Part shown: positions 12,001 to 20,845 of the stretch, one piece after another
Numbering within the stretch: position 1 is the first letter of the stretch
Layout: every line of letters begins with the position of its first letter
Translations under genes and position numbers: made by a program
The notes under the pieces: generated by a model
What the model was told of the DNA's origin: nothing
Seen by the model: only the letters and a program-made list of their open reading frames with translations
Database searches by the model: none
DNA from: Alviniconcha marisindica
Taxonomy: Eukaryota; Mollusca; Gastropoda; Provannidae
Assembly (NCBI GenBank): GCA_018857735.1
Contig: JABMCL010000191.1
Span: forward strand, 1,073,501 to 1,137,500
Length of the DNA: 64,000 bases
Direction of reading: 5' to 3'

Positions 12001-15000
12001 GTGGGGGTATATATGGGTCAACATTCAAGTGCAGGTTTATACAACTTGTCTTTGTGCATTGCAGAGCGACCAGAACGAGCACGCCGTTTTAGTATGGAAA
12101 ACATGGAGATTATGAAACTGACACCTGATAAAAAGGTTTGTTCTGTTTAGATGATTTTGGTAGTCAGTGTCCAATCACTGTTTTTCAAACGTTACCAAAG
12201 TTACTCCCTCAGAAGGGATGTCAGGGTCAGGGATGTCTGATTCTTTTTTCTTGTCTGGAACCTCGTCTGTCATTTTCATTCCCCTTTCTTGTCTCCATTC
12301 TTGTTCTTCTGCCTTGTCCTCTTGCTCTGTCTAGCTGCCATATGGCATCTGTATTTAGCATTAATGCATACATGTAATATTTATAAAATCATTGTTTCTG
12401 TCCATTCCTTTTAAAAATATTTTTCTTTAATCTCATATTAATAAATTAGACGGAGTGGTTAATGGCACCAAATGTCATAGTCTATTATGCTTTGTTAATG
12501 AGAGCAACACCAATATTGAATGCAATAACTCTTTGAAAATTTGTGTTTGTGTATATATCTTTTGTTTTTAACTTGTGTTTGGATTGATTTTGTAGATTTG
12601 ACTTCAGGTAGGGTTTACACATGTTTTGAAATGTACATTTGCTTATGACAGAGTTTGATTGTCCTGGGGTGACAGGGCATTCAAATTCAGTTACTAACTG
12701 ACCAAGGTTAAGTGTGATTTTCAGATAGGTAAACTGAGTCCAAACAATGAAATCTGCTTTTTCATTGTTGTGTTGTTTTGTTTTGTTTTGTGGGTTGTTG
12801 TTGGTTTTTGTGGGGGTTGGGGTTGGGAGGCTTTTCAAGACTACCGTACATTTAGATGGTTTTTTATTTTGCAAATGTGACAAGAGTGGTGATGATGTGT
12901 GCTTGACAGGAAAAGCCACTTGGGGATGGAGGGGCACGACCCAAACAAAAGGTGCAAAAGTCAGCCAGTATAGCAACAGATATGAGTCATTCTGCTCACC
13001 CAGCTGCTGACAGAGACCAGCCGGTAATTCATTTCAGTTGTCACTGCTGCCATCATTCTGACCATTACACTGTTAACAGCAAGCATTGTTAAAATATGAC
13101 ATAATGTTGGCCTCCAGTCTCATCTCAGGTGTCCAGTTAACAAAATTCTGTTGGACTGCACACAAGGATTGCAAGAGGGAATAAGTTGTGTTAATATTGG
13201 GGTCACTTTTTTGCACCTTATTTATTATGTAATGTGTTTTATTGAACCATTATTTTTTATATTGTGCTTACATTTTTGTCCCCACTTTGTTGGATTCATC
13301 CATTGCAGTTTTGTTACATCCATCCATACCAAGTTTATTCATAAAAGGTCGAGCACACCAGAAATATCTTCTGGACAATGCTGATCAGATGGACATGGTG
13401 ATTCCTGCATTCCCCTCCTTGGTATCAGATATGACACAACTTTTGTCTTGTGAACTTCTGATCCTTTTGTGACTAAACTTTGCTTGATGGTGCTTCTTTG
13501 ATGGAGTTTCTTGTGATGATTGCTTTGCTGTGTTCAAGGTCACGGTCACAGTAATTTGAGAAAAGTTAAAAACTTCATTGAATCTCTGTCAGGGCAGTAT
13601 CTTCTGAAGTATTTAACTTTTTGTAGCCAGACATAATATATTGATGCATTGTAAGCAAGAGTGTCTTGTAATAAGAGTGATTTGCTATCCTCAAGGTCCA
13701 GGTCACAGTTAGGGCTTATGTAATTAAAATATAATTGTTTCCACTATAATCTTTTGAGCTGCTGATCCTTTTGTAACCAGATGTACCTTGATGATACATC
13801 ATCATAAGCTAGAGTATCTTGTGAAAATGTGTATTGCTGTGAACAAGGTCAAGGTCACAGTGATGGTTCAAAGCTTCATTGAATGATTATCAGTCCTATG
13901 TTTTCTGTACCACTGATTATCTTTGCAGCCAAACTAAGTGTGTGGATGTACTGTTACTAATTATATAGTAATAACCATAACAATGACTTGCATCACCTAA
14001 ACACTTTACATGGGATATTTTGTCACAAAAGGTGGCATGCCTTGTTTCTTGGGTGTTTGGTTGTTGATTTTCTTCGTTTTTCTTCTTCTTTGTTTTTTGT
14101 GCATTCAGTGTTTGTCAGTCCTATGTTTTCAGCACCACTGATATCTTTGCAACCAAACGAGGTGTGTTGATGCACTATTACTGATAGCCAGACCTAGTGC
14201 AAAGAAAGTGGGCATATATTATATAGTATACTGTCAGTCAGTGGCCACTGCCTAAGCACTGATTCACTGAAATATGGAAGAACTGTTTTACTTGTTTTTT
14301 TAACAGATTATGTTTGCTTCTGTAGATTTTGTGCAGTGTTGGGTGTTCTGGCCTAATCAAAATTATGATATGGGTCTTCATTTTCACATCCAAGTAAAAG
14401 ATGCAAAACAAAACACATGCACTCCTTTTATCTGTACTATGGGTCTTATCATTTTCACATCCAAGTAAAAGATACAAAACAAAACATGCACTCCTGTTAT
14501 CTGTACTGTAGGTATTATCATTTTCACATCCAAGTAAAAGACGCAAAACAAAACATGCACTCCTCTTATCTGTACTGTGGGTATTATAATTTTCACATCC
14601 AAGTAAAAGACGCAAAACAAAACATACACTGCTCTTATCTGTACTATTTGTGGTGATCTGACCAGCCAAAAAATGCCTCACATGCCCCTGAATGACCTTG
14701 CTGCTGTGCCCTTGACATGTTTACTCTATTCCCAAATGAGCAATAGGTTGGTACCTCTCAGCTCGGCTTTAATATTTGGCATGGCAAGGGCACTAATGTG
14801 AGTATAGTCCTCTGCAGATTCAGTTATGGAGTTAGTATGTCAGCACACAGTTAAATATGTCATGATCTGAAGAATGTATCAGTAGCTTGTTTTCTGTTTG
14901 GTGTGAGTGGCAAGTCTGCCAAATGATTTCACCCTGCTACAAAACTTCAACTTTGGGTGTTCTTGTGTCATTGTTCAATGGGCATGGTGTAATGTTTCAG

Positions 15001-17450
15001 AAATCTAATGGGATGGTTGATGACTTGGATGAGGATGGCTTCTTTGATCTGCTGTCGCGCTTCCAGAGCAGACGAATTGATGACCAGCGTTGCTCCTTTC
15101 GTCTTTTGGAGAGTGGTGTCCCAGCCACCCCCAAAGGTGTTGACAGTGATGGTGGCAACAAAGATCTGGCTGTGCTAGGTCAGTGCCCTTGGCCTCCCAC
15201 ATTATGGCCCTGCACTCTCCCCTCCACACCCCCCTCTGTCCCACTTCTTCCCTCTCTGTTTGCTGCCCTCCCACCACCTCTACCCCCACCAGCATTGCTC
15301 CTTTGTCTTTTGGAGAGTGGTGTCCCAGCCATCCCCAAACACCCCCCCCCCTCTCTGTCTGCTGCCCTCGCACCACATCTACCCCCACCAGCATTGCTCC
15401 TTTTGTCTTTTGGAGAGTGGTGTCCAGCCATCCCCCACCCCCCCCCCCCCCCACCCCCCACACCTTTGCAGTTAGTGCTAGCCCTCCAGGTGCACTTCTT
15501 TGTCATACTTCTGTTGTTGACTGGATCATGGCAAGCATGATATATGATGAAAATTGGGCAGTTGGCTCATTTTATTGAAACAAACACTGTTCATTTGAGT
15601 ATATTGTGTCCGTCCCATTGTTCACTGTATCTTTGTTTGCCTGCACAGTGGCCTCACCAGCTAGAGAGGAGCTGATGGACATGGTGGCAGGTTTCCAAGT
15701 GTCACGCATGAATGACCAGCGTGCCTCACTGCCTTCTTTCCCTGGCCTTAACTCAGGTGATGTCATCAACCAGCTGTTGACCAGCTCCACGGACAGGGAG
15801 ATCCCTGATGACAGCTTCTTTGAAATGCTCATGAGATGCCAGGTCAGCCCAAGCTTCTTGTATACTTCATTATTTATGGATTAGCTTGTTTGTCTTTGTT
15901 AGTTTGTAATGGTCAGTGTTAGGCTGATCTGGTTGGCTTCTCCACTGTGTCCAAAACTTTAATATTGTGGTTTTCTGGGACACTTCACCCTAGTAATAAC
16001 CATCATGGTTGACTGGTCATTATAAACCAGTGATCTATCTCAGATACATAGATATAATCAATGTCAAACTTTGAGTGGTGGCATCATTCATGTGACTTTC
16101 AGTAACTTTGACCATATTTCAAAGCCACAGCAGTGTTAGGTTTAACTGGACATTTTATGTTATAAAGTTGAAACTGCATGTAATTTTTAACTTTGCAACT
16201 ATATCAGACACTACCCTATTAAATGGCTTGGCTTAAGGGAGGTAATTGACTTTTTGTTTTTGTTGGATTTAACAATGGTTTTGGCGTTGTTTTTCTTCCC
16301 CACACTGAGGCCTTTCAGACTTTGCTTAATTATAACCTTGCTTGGGTCCACTAAGTCATACCATATTTGATGACATTGACCTCATTTGAAGAAATCTTTA
16401 ACAGCAAATTGTAGTCTTTGATTCTGTGTATACTTTAAATGTTATATGGTTGTTATATTAAAATGTTCATGTGGAATATGCTTCATGTGACTTTCAGTAT
16501 GTATTTAGGGGAAGCAAATAACCTTTTTTTTCTCCCAATTTTACGTTTGAATATGAGTTGTCTGAGTGTGCAGTTGCTCTTGTTGATTTATCTTCTTAAA
16601 ACTTAAAACATTGGACTGTTTTAAATTTCTTTTTCTTTTTGTTCTTCTTTCTCTGAGGGTGGGATATAGCTCTGGTAAAGTGCTGGACTGTTGATTGGAA
16701 GGTCACAGGTTTGATCCCCAGCAGGATGCGCAGGAGAATTTTCTTCTCCAGAGTCAACTTTTTGTGCTGACTCTTACTTCAGTACCCATTCCATCCCTTT
16801 GTTACTGCAGTAGCATGTAAAAAACCATGGTCATTCTGCCAAAAGTGCAGGTGGCAGGTTACAGGTTAATGGGCATACACCCTTGATCCAACAAAAACAG
16901 AGCAGGCTGACTGTGCTGTCCAAGCAAAAGGGAGGCGTGCTGACACACACTCATCAGGCAACACTCATTCACAGTTGCCTCAGCTCACTGAGCTGCAGTG
17001 GACTCAAAGAGTGGAACTGGGTCATATGAGCTGATTGTCACAAAACAAAACAAAATGGCAAGCTGGGATTGATTTGTTGCACACTACCCCATAATTCTCT
17101 CATGAAGAAAAAATCCACACCTCACACACACACCTCTGACTCACAGCACATGTTATTGGCAGCATTATTTTTGTTATTAATTTCTGATCCATTTTACTGG
17201 GCCTCCTTATCAAGGAACCAGATCTTGCGTGTGTGTGTGTATGTGCAATATGTGCTTACAGGCATCTCGCCTGGAAGATCAGCGCAGCGAGCTGCCCAAA
17301 GAGTTGCCTCACCCCACAGTGCCTGATGAAGACTTCTTCAGCCTCATCCTCAAGGTGCAGTCCAGTCGGCTGGATGAACAGCGCTCCAATCTCCCTACTA
17401 AGTCACAGCCCTCCACACCAGGGAAAAAGAAGAAAAAAAAAGGAACTTAA
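378..17450 (+). CDS. GPSM2: Pins/LGN/AGS3 (GPSM1/2) homologue, 13 exons in window
   Basis: Join 375..598, 839..974, 4363..4505, 4847..4970, 6458..6573, 6911..7175, 8439..8515, 10654..10706, 12065..12135, 12910..13023, 15001..15178, 15649..15842, 17262..17450. All junctions are GT-AG and the phases agree, giving about 626 residues from the ATG at 378 (human LGN is 684). TPR repeats fill about residues 4-355. A linker carries RRFSMENM (Ser388), matching the vertebrate LGN site phosphorylated by aPKC and the Pins site used for Dlg binding. GoLoco motifs end in DQR/EQR at about 470, 524, 572 and 605. Known family role: TPRs bind NuMA/Mud or Inscuteable, GoLoco motifs bind GDP-Galpha-i at the cortex, and together they orient the spindle. 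The ATG at 378 aligns with an internal Met of human LGN, so an upstream coding exon may exist outside the window. The symbol GPSM2 is chosen by similarity; invertebrates usually have one Pins gene. Confidence 0.95.
839..974 (+). CDS. GPSM2: Pins exon 2: TPR 2-3
   Basis: Acceptor ttttacag, donor AAG|gtaaga. Residues 74-119. It contains GEAKASGNLGNTLKV and FDEAIVCC, diagnostic of the LGN TPR array. It ends in phase 0. Confidence 0.94.
975..3008 (+). other. Pins intron 2, first part
   Basis: No coding exon seen. It holds a pyrimidine-rich stretch at about 1365-1480, a C9-10 run near 2825 followed by short CA repeats, and unique-looking AT-rich sequence. Open frames here show no family resemblance. 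Confidence 0.6.
3009..3073 (+). repeat. (CA)n microsatellite, about 32 units
   Basis: Perfect CA dinucleotide run in Pins intron 2. Confidence 0.95.
3240..4362 (+). repeat. minisatellite carrying copies of the exon-3 splice acceptor
   Basis: About two dozen units of roughly 40-50 bp, each built around gtgctgtgttgtag followed by GTGGGCTAAGC and a GTATTCTAG segment. The last unit runs straight into the real exon 3 (4363), whose first 11 bases GTGGGTGAAGC match the unit at 9 of 11 positions. A non-repeat insertion of about 70 bp sits at about 3450-3520. Most units keep an AG dinucleotide at the acceptor position; some have aagt or ataggt variants. Confidence 0.92.
4363..4505 (+). CDS. GPSM2: Pins exon 3: TPR 3-4
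   Basis: Residues 120-166. Starts GEARALYNLGN after the first Val; the variable loop (GRTGNQDPGEFPPQ) is where LGN and Pins also differ. The acceptor (tgtgttgtag) is the last unit of a minisatellite that repeats this same acceptor upstream. Donor CA|gtgagt at 4506. Confidence 0.94.
4847..4970 (+). CDS. GPSM2: Pins exon 4: TPR 4-5
   Basis: Acceptor gttctag, donor GAG|gtaaga. Residues 167-208, with AQGRACGNLGNTHYLLGNF, nearly identical to Pins and AGS3. It ends in phase 0. Confidence 0.94.
5300..6140 (+). pseudogene. mariner-family (Tc1/mariner) transposase remnant in Pins intron 4
   Basis: In shifting frames the plus strand gives a DNA-binding segment (QSTVHTWYKAFHFGKVSFE, about 5407-5465), a linker (IKEDQQVTQNEIKLK then SGSLDQILHYKLGV), a first catalytic-Asp region (VTGDKTFIYWYDLETKQQSS), a second Asp motif (LLHHDIAMP, about 5930-5955) and a third (NLAPCDFFLFPLVKK, 6039-6083). 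These follow mariner order. Frameshifts, stops and a deletion between the first and second catalytic regions make it inactive. Terminal repeats were not identified. Confidence 0.88.
6219..6242 (+). repeat. (TGGG)n short tract
   Basis: Five to six GGTG/TGGG units near the end of the mariner remnant. G-rich on the plus strand and possibly quadruplex-forming. Confidence 0.7.
6458..6573 (+). CDS. GPSM2: Pins exon 5: TPR 5-6
   Basis: Acceptor gctttag, donor AA|gtgagt. Residues 209-246: RLAIAKEFGDKAAERRAF and LGNAHIFLGEFE. Its last 53 bases recur at 6586-6638 in the next intron. Confidence 0.94.
6586..6638 (+). repeat. duplicate of exon-5 tail inside intron 5
   Basis: Ungapped match of 45/53 bases to 6521-6573, the end of exon 5. 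The copy starts 13 bases after the exon ends. The donor after the copy has decayed (aattgtt instead of aagtgag). Confidence 0.9.
6911..7175 (+). CDS. GPSM2: Pins exon 6: TPR 6-8
   Basis: Acceptor cttgcag, donor GAG|gtgggt. Residues 247-335, with EAQACYSLGNTYTLLRDY and WSLGNAHSALGNHESAL. It is the longest exon and spans about two and a half TPR units. It ends in phase 0. Confidence 0.95.
7176..8438 (+). other. Pins intron 6
   Basis: No exon or recognised element. Around 7195-7275 there are degenerate echoes of the exon-6 end (AACATGGAGATCT, GCAAACACCTAGAGATG) that could be old duplicates, but the match is too weak to assert. Confidence 0.4.
8439..8515 (+). CDS. GPSM2: Pins exon 7: end of TPR domain
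   Basis: Acceptor tgttacag, donor CCCAT|gtaagt. Residues 336-360: IGDETGQMTAQMNLTDFRS and LGMLP, matching the C-terminal helix of the LGN TPR domain. The donor junction reappears about sixteen times in an array about 400 bp downstream. Unspliced, the frame meets TAA within the donor itself. Confidence 0.92.
8900..9963 (+). repeat. 60-bp minisatellite carrying copies of the exon-7 splice donor
   Basis: About 17 units of a 60-bp repeat (GCCCATGTAAGTCACATTG, then TTTAGACAGCCACGTGAAGC, then ATGACTTGCCCTGGGCGTG). The unit segment 9032-9052 matches the exon-7/intron junction 8502-8522 at 20 of 21 bases, including GTAAGT. About sixteen units keep an intact GTAAGT donor. Units near 9405-9600 are almost identical, a sign of recent homogenisation. 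Confidence 0.93.
10190..10600 (+). repeat. ~50-bp degenerate tandem repeat
   Basis: About eight units of the type CACTGTAAATGTACAGTGTG followed by ATTTTCACTGTCAGTTGTGT, just before exon 8. No clear link to the exon was found. Confidence 0.8.
10654..10706 (+). CDS. GPSM2: Pins exon 8: acidic/serine linker
   Basis: Acceptor gtgttgcag, donor CTCA|gtaagt. Residues 361-378: MTTDSSCRSETDTADIAL. Poorly conserved linker, but phase 2 in and phase 1 out fit the neighbours exactly. Confidence 0.85.
10795..10870 (+). mobile_element. LINE-type 3' tail fragment
   Basis: A TG repeat followed by TGATAAAATG, AGATGGGGTGCCATAAATAA and an ATTATTATT tail. The same end sequence closes the LINE debris at 32730-32815. 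Only the tail is present. Confidence 0.55.
11855..11990 (+). repeat. ~25-bp minisatellite before exon 9
   Basis: Five to six units of GGGCATGTGCCTGTGGACAG, later GTGCATGTGCCTGTTGACA, ending about 75 bp before the exon-9 acceptor. Confidence 0.85.
12065..12135 (+). CDS. GPSM2: Pins exon 9: linker phosphosite
   Basis: Acceptor gcattgcag, donor AAG|gtttgt. Residues 379-402: KRPERARRFSMENMEIMKL then TPDKK. Vertebrate LGN has RRHSMENMELMKL; the serine is the known aPKC/Aurora-type target in this family that controls Dlg binding and localisation. Confidence 0.94.
12205..12720 (+). mobile_element. unclassified interspersed repeat, copy 1
   Basis: Same order of segments as 26145-26760: a GGGATGTCTGA-type start, a CTTGTC/TTCTGT-rich middle, CCATTCCTTTTAAAAATATT, then GATTGATTTTGTAGATT and a CTGGGGTGACAGGGCATTCA end. 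Lies in Pins intron 9. No coding capacity seen; class unknown. Confidence 0.75.
12910..13023 (+). CDS. GPSM2: Pins exon 10: linker
   Basis: Acceptor gcttgacag, donor CCG|gtaatt. Exactly 38 codons (residues 403-440), phase 0 at both ends. Lys/Gln/Ser-rich and low in conservation, as expected for the TPR-GoLoco linker. It could be skipped without changing the frame. Confidence 0.82.
13480..14190 (+). repeat. ~160-bp tandem repeat with AGGTCA half-sites, cluster 1
   Basis: Four to five degenerate units in Pins intron 10. Each has CAAGGTCA[A/C]GGTCACAG (about 13529, 13694, 13849), TTCATTGAATG, CTGATCCTTTTGTAACCA and ATGATACATCATCATAAGC segments. The same unit recurs at 49865-50640 and 52370-52800. 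The monomer length resembles the ~160-bp core repeats described from bivalve pearl/BIV160-type elements; identity to those was not checked. Confidence 0.8.
14375..14650 (+). repeat. ~63-bp tandem repeat, four units
   Basis: Four close copies of CATTTTCACATCCAAGTAAA then AGACGCAAAACAAAACATGC and a TCTTATCTGTACTGTG segment in Pins intron 10. Open frames on both strands come only from the repeat. Confidence 0.92.
15001..15178 (+). CDS. GPSM2: Pins exon 11: GoLoco 1
   Basis: Acceptor aatgtttcag, donor CTAG|gtcagt. Residues 441-499. GoLoco 1 is DEDGFFDLLSRFQSRRIDD then QR; the Gln-Arg pair completes the core that contacts the Galpha nucleotide pocket. A 52-base piece (15084-15135) is copied twice in the next intron. 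Confidence 0.95.
15240..15440 (+). repeat. two intronic copies of exon-11 sequence with C-rich spacers
   Basis: 15289-15339 and 15388-15435 each match exon bases 15084-15135 (CCAGCGTTGCTCCTTTCGTC, then TTTTGGAGAGTGGTGTCCCA). Each copy is preceded by a repeated CTCTCTGTTTGCTGCCCTC spacer, so the tandem unit is about 100 bp. The duplicated part codes the Gln-Arg end of GoLoco 1 and its tail. Confidence 0.92.
15649..15842 (+). CDS. GPSM2: Pins exon 12: GoLoco 2 and first half of GoLoco 3
   Basis: Acceptor ctgcacag, donor CAG|gtcagc. Residues 500-564. GoLoco 2 is REELMDMVAGFQVSRMNDQR (less acidic and lacking the FF pair of the others), followed by ASLPSFPGL as in LGN. GoLoco 3 starts DDSFFEMLMRCQ and is split by the intron. 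Confidence 0.94.
15843..16650 (+). other. Pins intron 12, first part
   Basis: No exon or recognised element; AT-rich unique-looking sequence. Confidence 0.5.
16656..17036 (+). mobile_element. tRNA-derived SINE, family A, plus orientation
   Basis: The tRNA-like head has a box-A-like ATAGCTCTGGTAAAGTGCTG and a box-B-like GGTCACAGGTTTGATCCCC. The body (TGTGCTGACTCTTACTTCAG then TACCCATTCCATCCC) is shared with the minus-strand copy at 20640-20795. It is not a functional tRNA gene: no paired acceptor stem is evident. Confidence 0.8.
17262..17450 (+). CDS. GPSM2: Pins exon 13: rest of GoLoco 3, GoLoco 4 and stop
   Basis: Acceptor tgtgcttacag, stop TAA at 17448-17450. Residues 565-626. It completes GoLoco 3 (ASRLEDQR) and holds GoLoco 4 (PDEDFFSLILKVQSSRLDEQ then R). 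The C-terminus is a short basic tail with six lysines coded by an A-rich run, so the last few residues depend on correct homopolymer length. Confidence 0.95.
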   Translation, partial: ASRLEDQRSELPKELPHPTVPDEDFFSLILKVQSSRLDEQRSNLPTKSQPSTPGKKKKKKGT

Positions 17451-18058
17451 TGACCTGCAACCTAGCTTTGTGTTTGTATGCCACTTGGTGTTTGTGTTGG
17501 GACAAGATGTAAAGCAAAAAGGATTGAGAAATGGAAGAGGAGGAATCTTCAACTTATGGCTCTTGCATGAACAGGTGACTGCATGCAGTTTTATGGAGGG
17601 CCATGTAGATGTCAAACATTACTGTACAGGACTTTTGATATTACATCTTGCAGTGTGTGAGTGGGCATGTATGTGATGTATAGTGTTGTGCATGAACTGT
17701 GTTCCCAAAGTGAGAATTAGCATCTGTTGTCTGTAATCTGCTAACCATAGTGATCAGTGAGTTGTTCATGAATCTGTGTCATAATGTGCTTGTGCACACA
17801 AACTCAGCTGGTGCAGTGACATGACAATATGCTGTTTGCCAATGAAAGGTAATGCATCTTATAGCACTGTCAAATGGTACATGTTAACCTCTTTGATACT
17901 GATGAAAATGAATGAAGCAATGACATGTAAGGCTTTAGACTTTTGAAGTCAAGAGGTTGTGGGTTCAAATCTTAGTTAAGGCATTAACCCTTCCCTGCCA
18001 ACCCTTCGCCATTTCTGTTGGGTGGTGGACTTGGTGTCTGAATAAGCGAATGAATAAA
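17451..18058 (+). other. probable Pins 3' UTR
   Basis: Sequence after the stop codon has no further coding exon of this family. The first AATAAA is at 18053, giving a 3' UTR of about 600 bases if used. The true end is uncertain. Confidence 0.4.
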
Positions 18059-18065
18059 AATGTAT
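17925..18065 (+). mobile_element. tRNA-like SINE fragment, family C
   Basis: GGCTTTAGACTTTTGAAGTC followed by GGTTGTGGGTTCAAATCTTA (box-B-like) and a body ending GAATAAGCGAATGAATAAAA. This looks like a SINE head and tail. The candidate poly(A) signal lies in its tail. Confidence 0.55.
18053..18058 (+). terminator. candidate poly(A) signal AATAAA
   Basis: First canonical hexamer downstream of the Pins stop. It lies in a SINE-like tail, so the assignment is weak. Confidence 0.25.
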
Positions 18066-18359
18066 ATATGATGTATAAAAACTGTCACACAAAAACTTGT
18101 GCGTTCACAGCACAAGATACACACAGTACATACATGTAGGCTTTCACAATCTAAAACTACCAAAAACATTCAAACCAATAAAGTACATACAGCCCTCAAA
18201 ATCTCCCCTTCCCACCCCAAAAAGTACAACTATATATAGTAGGTGTTAATATGTATCCAAAGTTGAACAAATTAACAATATTTATGGAATTATACAATTA
18301 TACAACCCCCTGCCCACCCCCATGCATACCTGTGTGAGCGCACACCACACAGTCGTATA

Positions 18360-18990
18360 ACAGTGTCTGTAGACCAATTGATGGGGTAAGAGACTGTGGT
18401 AGACTCTGTGTCTTAATGGAATGATGGGGTAGAAGATGCAGTGGACTTGGTGTGTGGAGACTAGTGGATGGGGTAAGAGATATGGTGGACTCTGTGTTTT
18501 GACAGGGAAGAAGATATTGTGGACTCAATGTCTCGAGACTAGTTGGTGGGGTAAGAGATATGGACTCTGTTTCTTGGTGGGGTAAGAGATGTGGTGGACT
18601 TGGTGTCTTGATGGGGTCAGAGGTATGGTGGACTCGGTATCTAGAGACTAGCTGATGGGGTAAGAGATACGGTAGACTTGATGTCTAGAGACTAACTGAT
18701 GGGGCAAGGGATATGGAGGACTTTATGTGTAGGGACTAGTTGATGGGGTAAGAGATATGCTGAAAGTCACATGGACTCAAGAAACTTGTTCAGTAGAGGA
18801 TAGGGTAAGAGATATGCTGAAAGTCATGTGGACTCAAGAGACTTGTTCAGTAGTTGATGGGGTAAAAGATATGCTGAAGTTACATGGACTCAAGAGACTT
18901 GTTCAGTAGTTGATGGGGTAAGAGATATGGTGGATCAGTGTCTAGAGACTAGTTGATGGGGTAAGAGATATACTGAAAGTCCCATGCTAC
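18360..18990 (+). repeat. minisatellite of GATGGGGTAAGAGATATGGT type
   Basis: About a dozen units of 45-60 bp with GTAGACTCTGTGTCTTG and GAGACTAGTTGATGGGGTAA segments. A variant subfamily (GCTGAAAGTCACATGGACTC then AAGAGACTTGTTCAGTAG) fills 18755-18930. Confidence 0.9.
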
Positions 18991-20060
18991 AGTCAGTTGC
19001 ATGCCAAAGGTCCCACAGCTGCAGAGGAAAACTTGTCCTGGGTAGTGTTCTCTGCTGCAGCTGACATTGCTCAGGGAGAACAACCTATATTTCCCATGGG
19101 AACTCCTAATAACAGTGAAAAAAACTTAAAAGTTCATCCAAAATCATGCCTTGTGATTGTACATTGTCTCCTGATGTACAATATGCAACAGAAAGACATT
19201 CACAATGCTATTGATAGAAAGTGCTTTCAGAATTTGTTGTGAGTGGTTTTCATAGCTGTCAGTTTTATGTTTGTGTGACACTGTGCAACTCTGTAGGTCT
19301 GATTCTTTGAACAACAGATTTTAATGACAATGTATGTGCAATATTTTGTTGTGTACGTAGACTATGTCAGCCTTTGAGCCTTTCTTTGTGGTGATTATAA
19401 ATCTAACAAATTCAGGCACTTAACAGCTTCAGATACCTTCTAAATTGTGGATGTTTTCACATCTGGATTTTCAATCAAGATATGTGCAACCTTCGTGTTA
19501 TAATAATTTCATTTGTGTTTAATGTAAATTACTGCTCTCTGAAATCAACAACTTCTTGATACAAGAGCACTGTCATGAGGAGGAAGATTAACTTTTAGAG
19601 GATACCTGTGTTCATCCTGTGTTTTGACACGTGCCAGAGAAGTACAGGAAAAACTGCAAAAGGTCAAACAAGAACACAGGAGTAATAATAATTTGGACAG
19701 TAACTGAAAGGAGATGCATTTTCAGAAAGCTGCTTAGGAATCAGATTCTCTCAGATATAGTAGTGGTTGTTGTTTTTCAACCAGGGGTGGGGAGGGGGGG
19801 AGTGAGGGAGGGTCATGATTCTTGAGGCAAAATTGAAAAGTGATGCAAGAGCATACTGAGGAGAGTTGCCCATAGCATTGTGGCATCTTTCACGGATGTA
19901 CATGATGGTGCTTTTGTTAATCCTGCCTATTGCTTTGACAGTTCACTGTGTGGAAAATCAGAATGTATGTTTGTTTTTGCTTAGTGGCTGATCTTAAAAG
20001 CTGATATAAATCAAAAGAATTAATGGAAATCATTAACTAGAGTACAATTGTGTCCTATTT
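18991..20060 (+). other. intergenic sequence
   Basis: One 81-codon frame at 18997-19242 has no recognised similarity and begins beside the minisatellite. Nothing else supported. Confidence 0.4.
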
Positions 20061-20064
20061 GATG

Positions 20065-20073
20065 GTGTGTGTG

Positions 20074-20106
<33 letters not shown>
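20065..20106 (+). repeat. (TG)n microsatellite
   Basis: About 20 TG units with one interruption. Confidence 0.92.
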
Positions 20107-20639
20107 TTTCCATATATAGTACTTTATGTAAATTGTTTTGGTAGGACATATGTATAGACTATATATATTTAGGTTAATATGTATCATGTGAGTGCTCAGG
20201 GCATCAATGAGCATCTGATAAATGTACATTATTATTCTTATGTCAGTTGTATAAAATATTTGTTTATAATGGTTTTCAGTTTCTCTGATTTAAAAAAAAT
20301 TGGTTTTATAGTTTGCATTGTTGTTTTTGTTTTGAGTTATTTATTTTGTTATAGGGGTTTTGATGCACTTAAAAAAAAAAAATGTGAGTCTATATACTGA
20401 TCAGTCTGAGGTCAACCAGCTATGGCACTAACAACCAGCTATGGCACTAACACTAACACTGATTTTTCCTGTGCATTTGTCATAATGACAAATAGTAGAT
20501 AGATTGGATTTTAACACTCAGAGAATCACTTAGGTCATGGTAGGGTGTGTTTGTGCTAGTGCTAGTATTTGTACCATTTTGATGACCCTTGAGTCAGATC
20601 ATTGAAAATGAGAGTTGTGTTTTCAAAAATAATTTTAAT

Positions 20640-20795
20640 GGGGGTGGAACAGATACCAAAATAAGAGTCAGCACAGAAAGGTGACCCTGGTGGAGACCAT
20701 TCTCCCTCCACTCCTGCCATGAATCAAACCCATAACCTTCTGATTGCAAGCCAGTCTTGTGCTCTGCCACTGAGCTGTACTTGCCCCCATTATCA
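20640..20795 (-). mobile_element. tRNA-derived SINE, family A, minus orientation
   Basis: Read on the minus strand it has TACAGCTCAGTGGCAGAGCA (box A), GGTTATGGGTTTGATTCATG (box B), and the family-A body TGTGCTGACTCTTATTTTGG. Truncated relative to the copy at 16656-17036. Confidence 0.82.
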
Positions 20796-20845
20796 TTTTA
20801 TTGCTGCAGTAACAAAATTATTCAGTAATGTTTGCATTTCTGCAG

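Noticed and set aside
15005..15578. Several 70-150-codon frames on both strands around exon 11
   Set aside because: Shadows of exon 11 and of the C-rich tandem copies after it.
16656..16730. tRNA gene
   Set aside because: A and B boxes are present but no cloverleaf stems can be drawn, and the body matches another dispersed copy; it is a SINE head.
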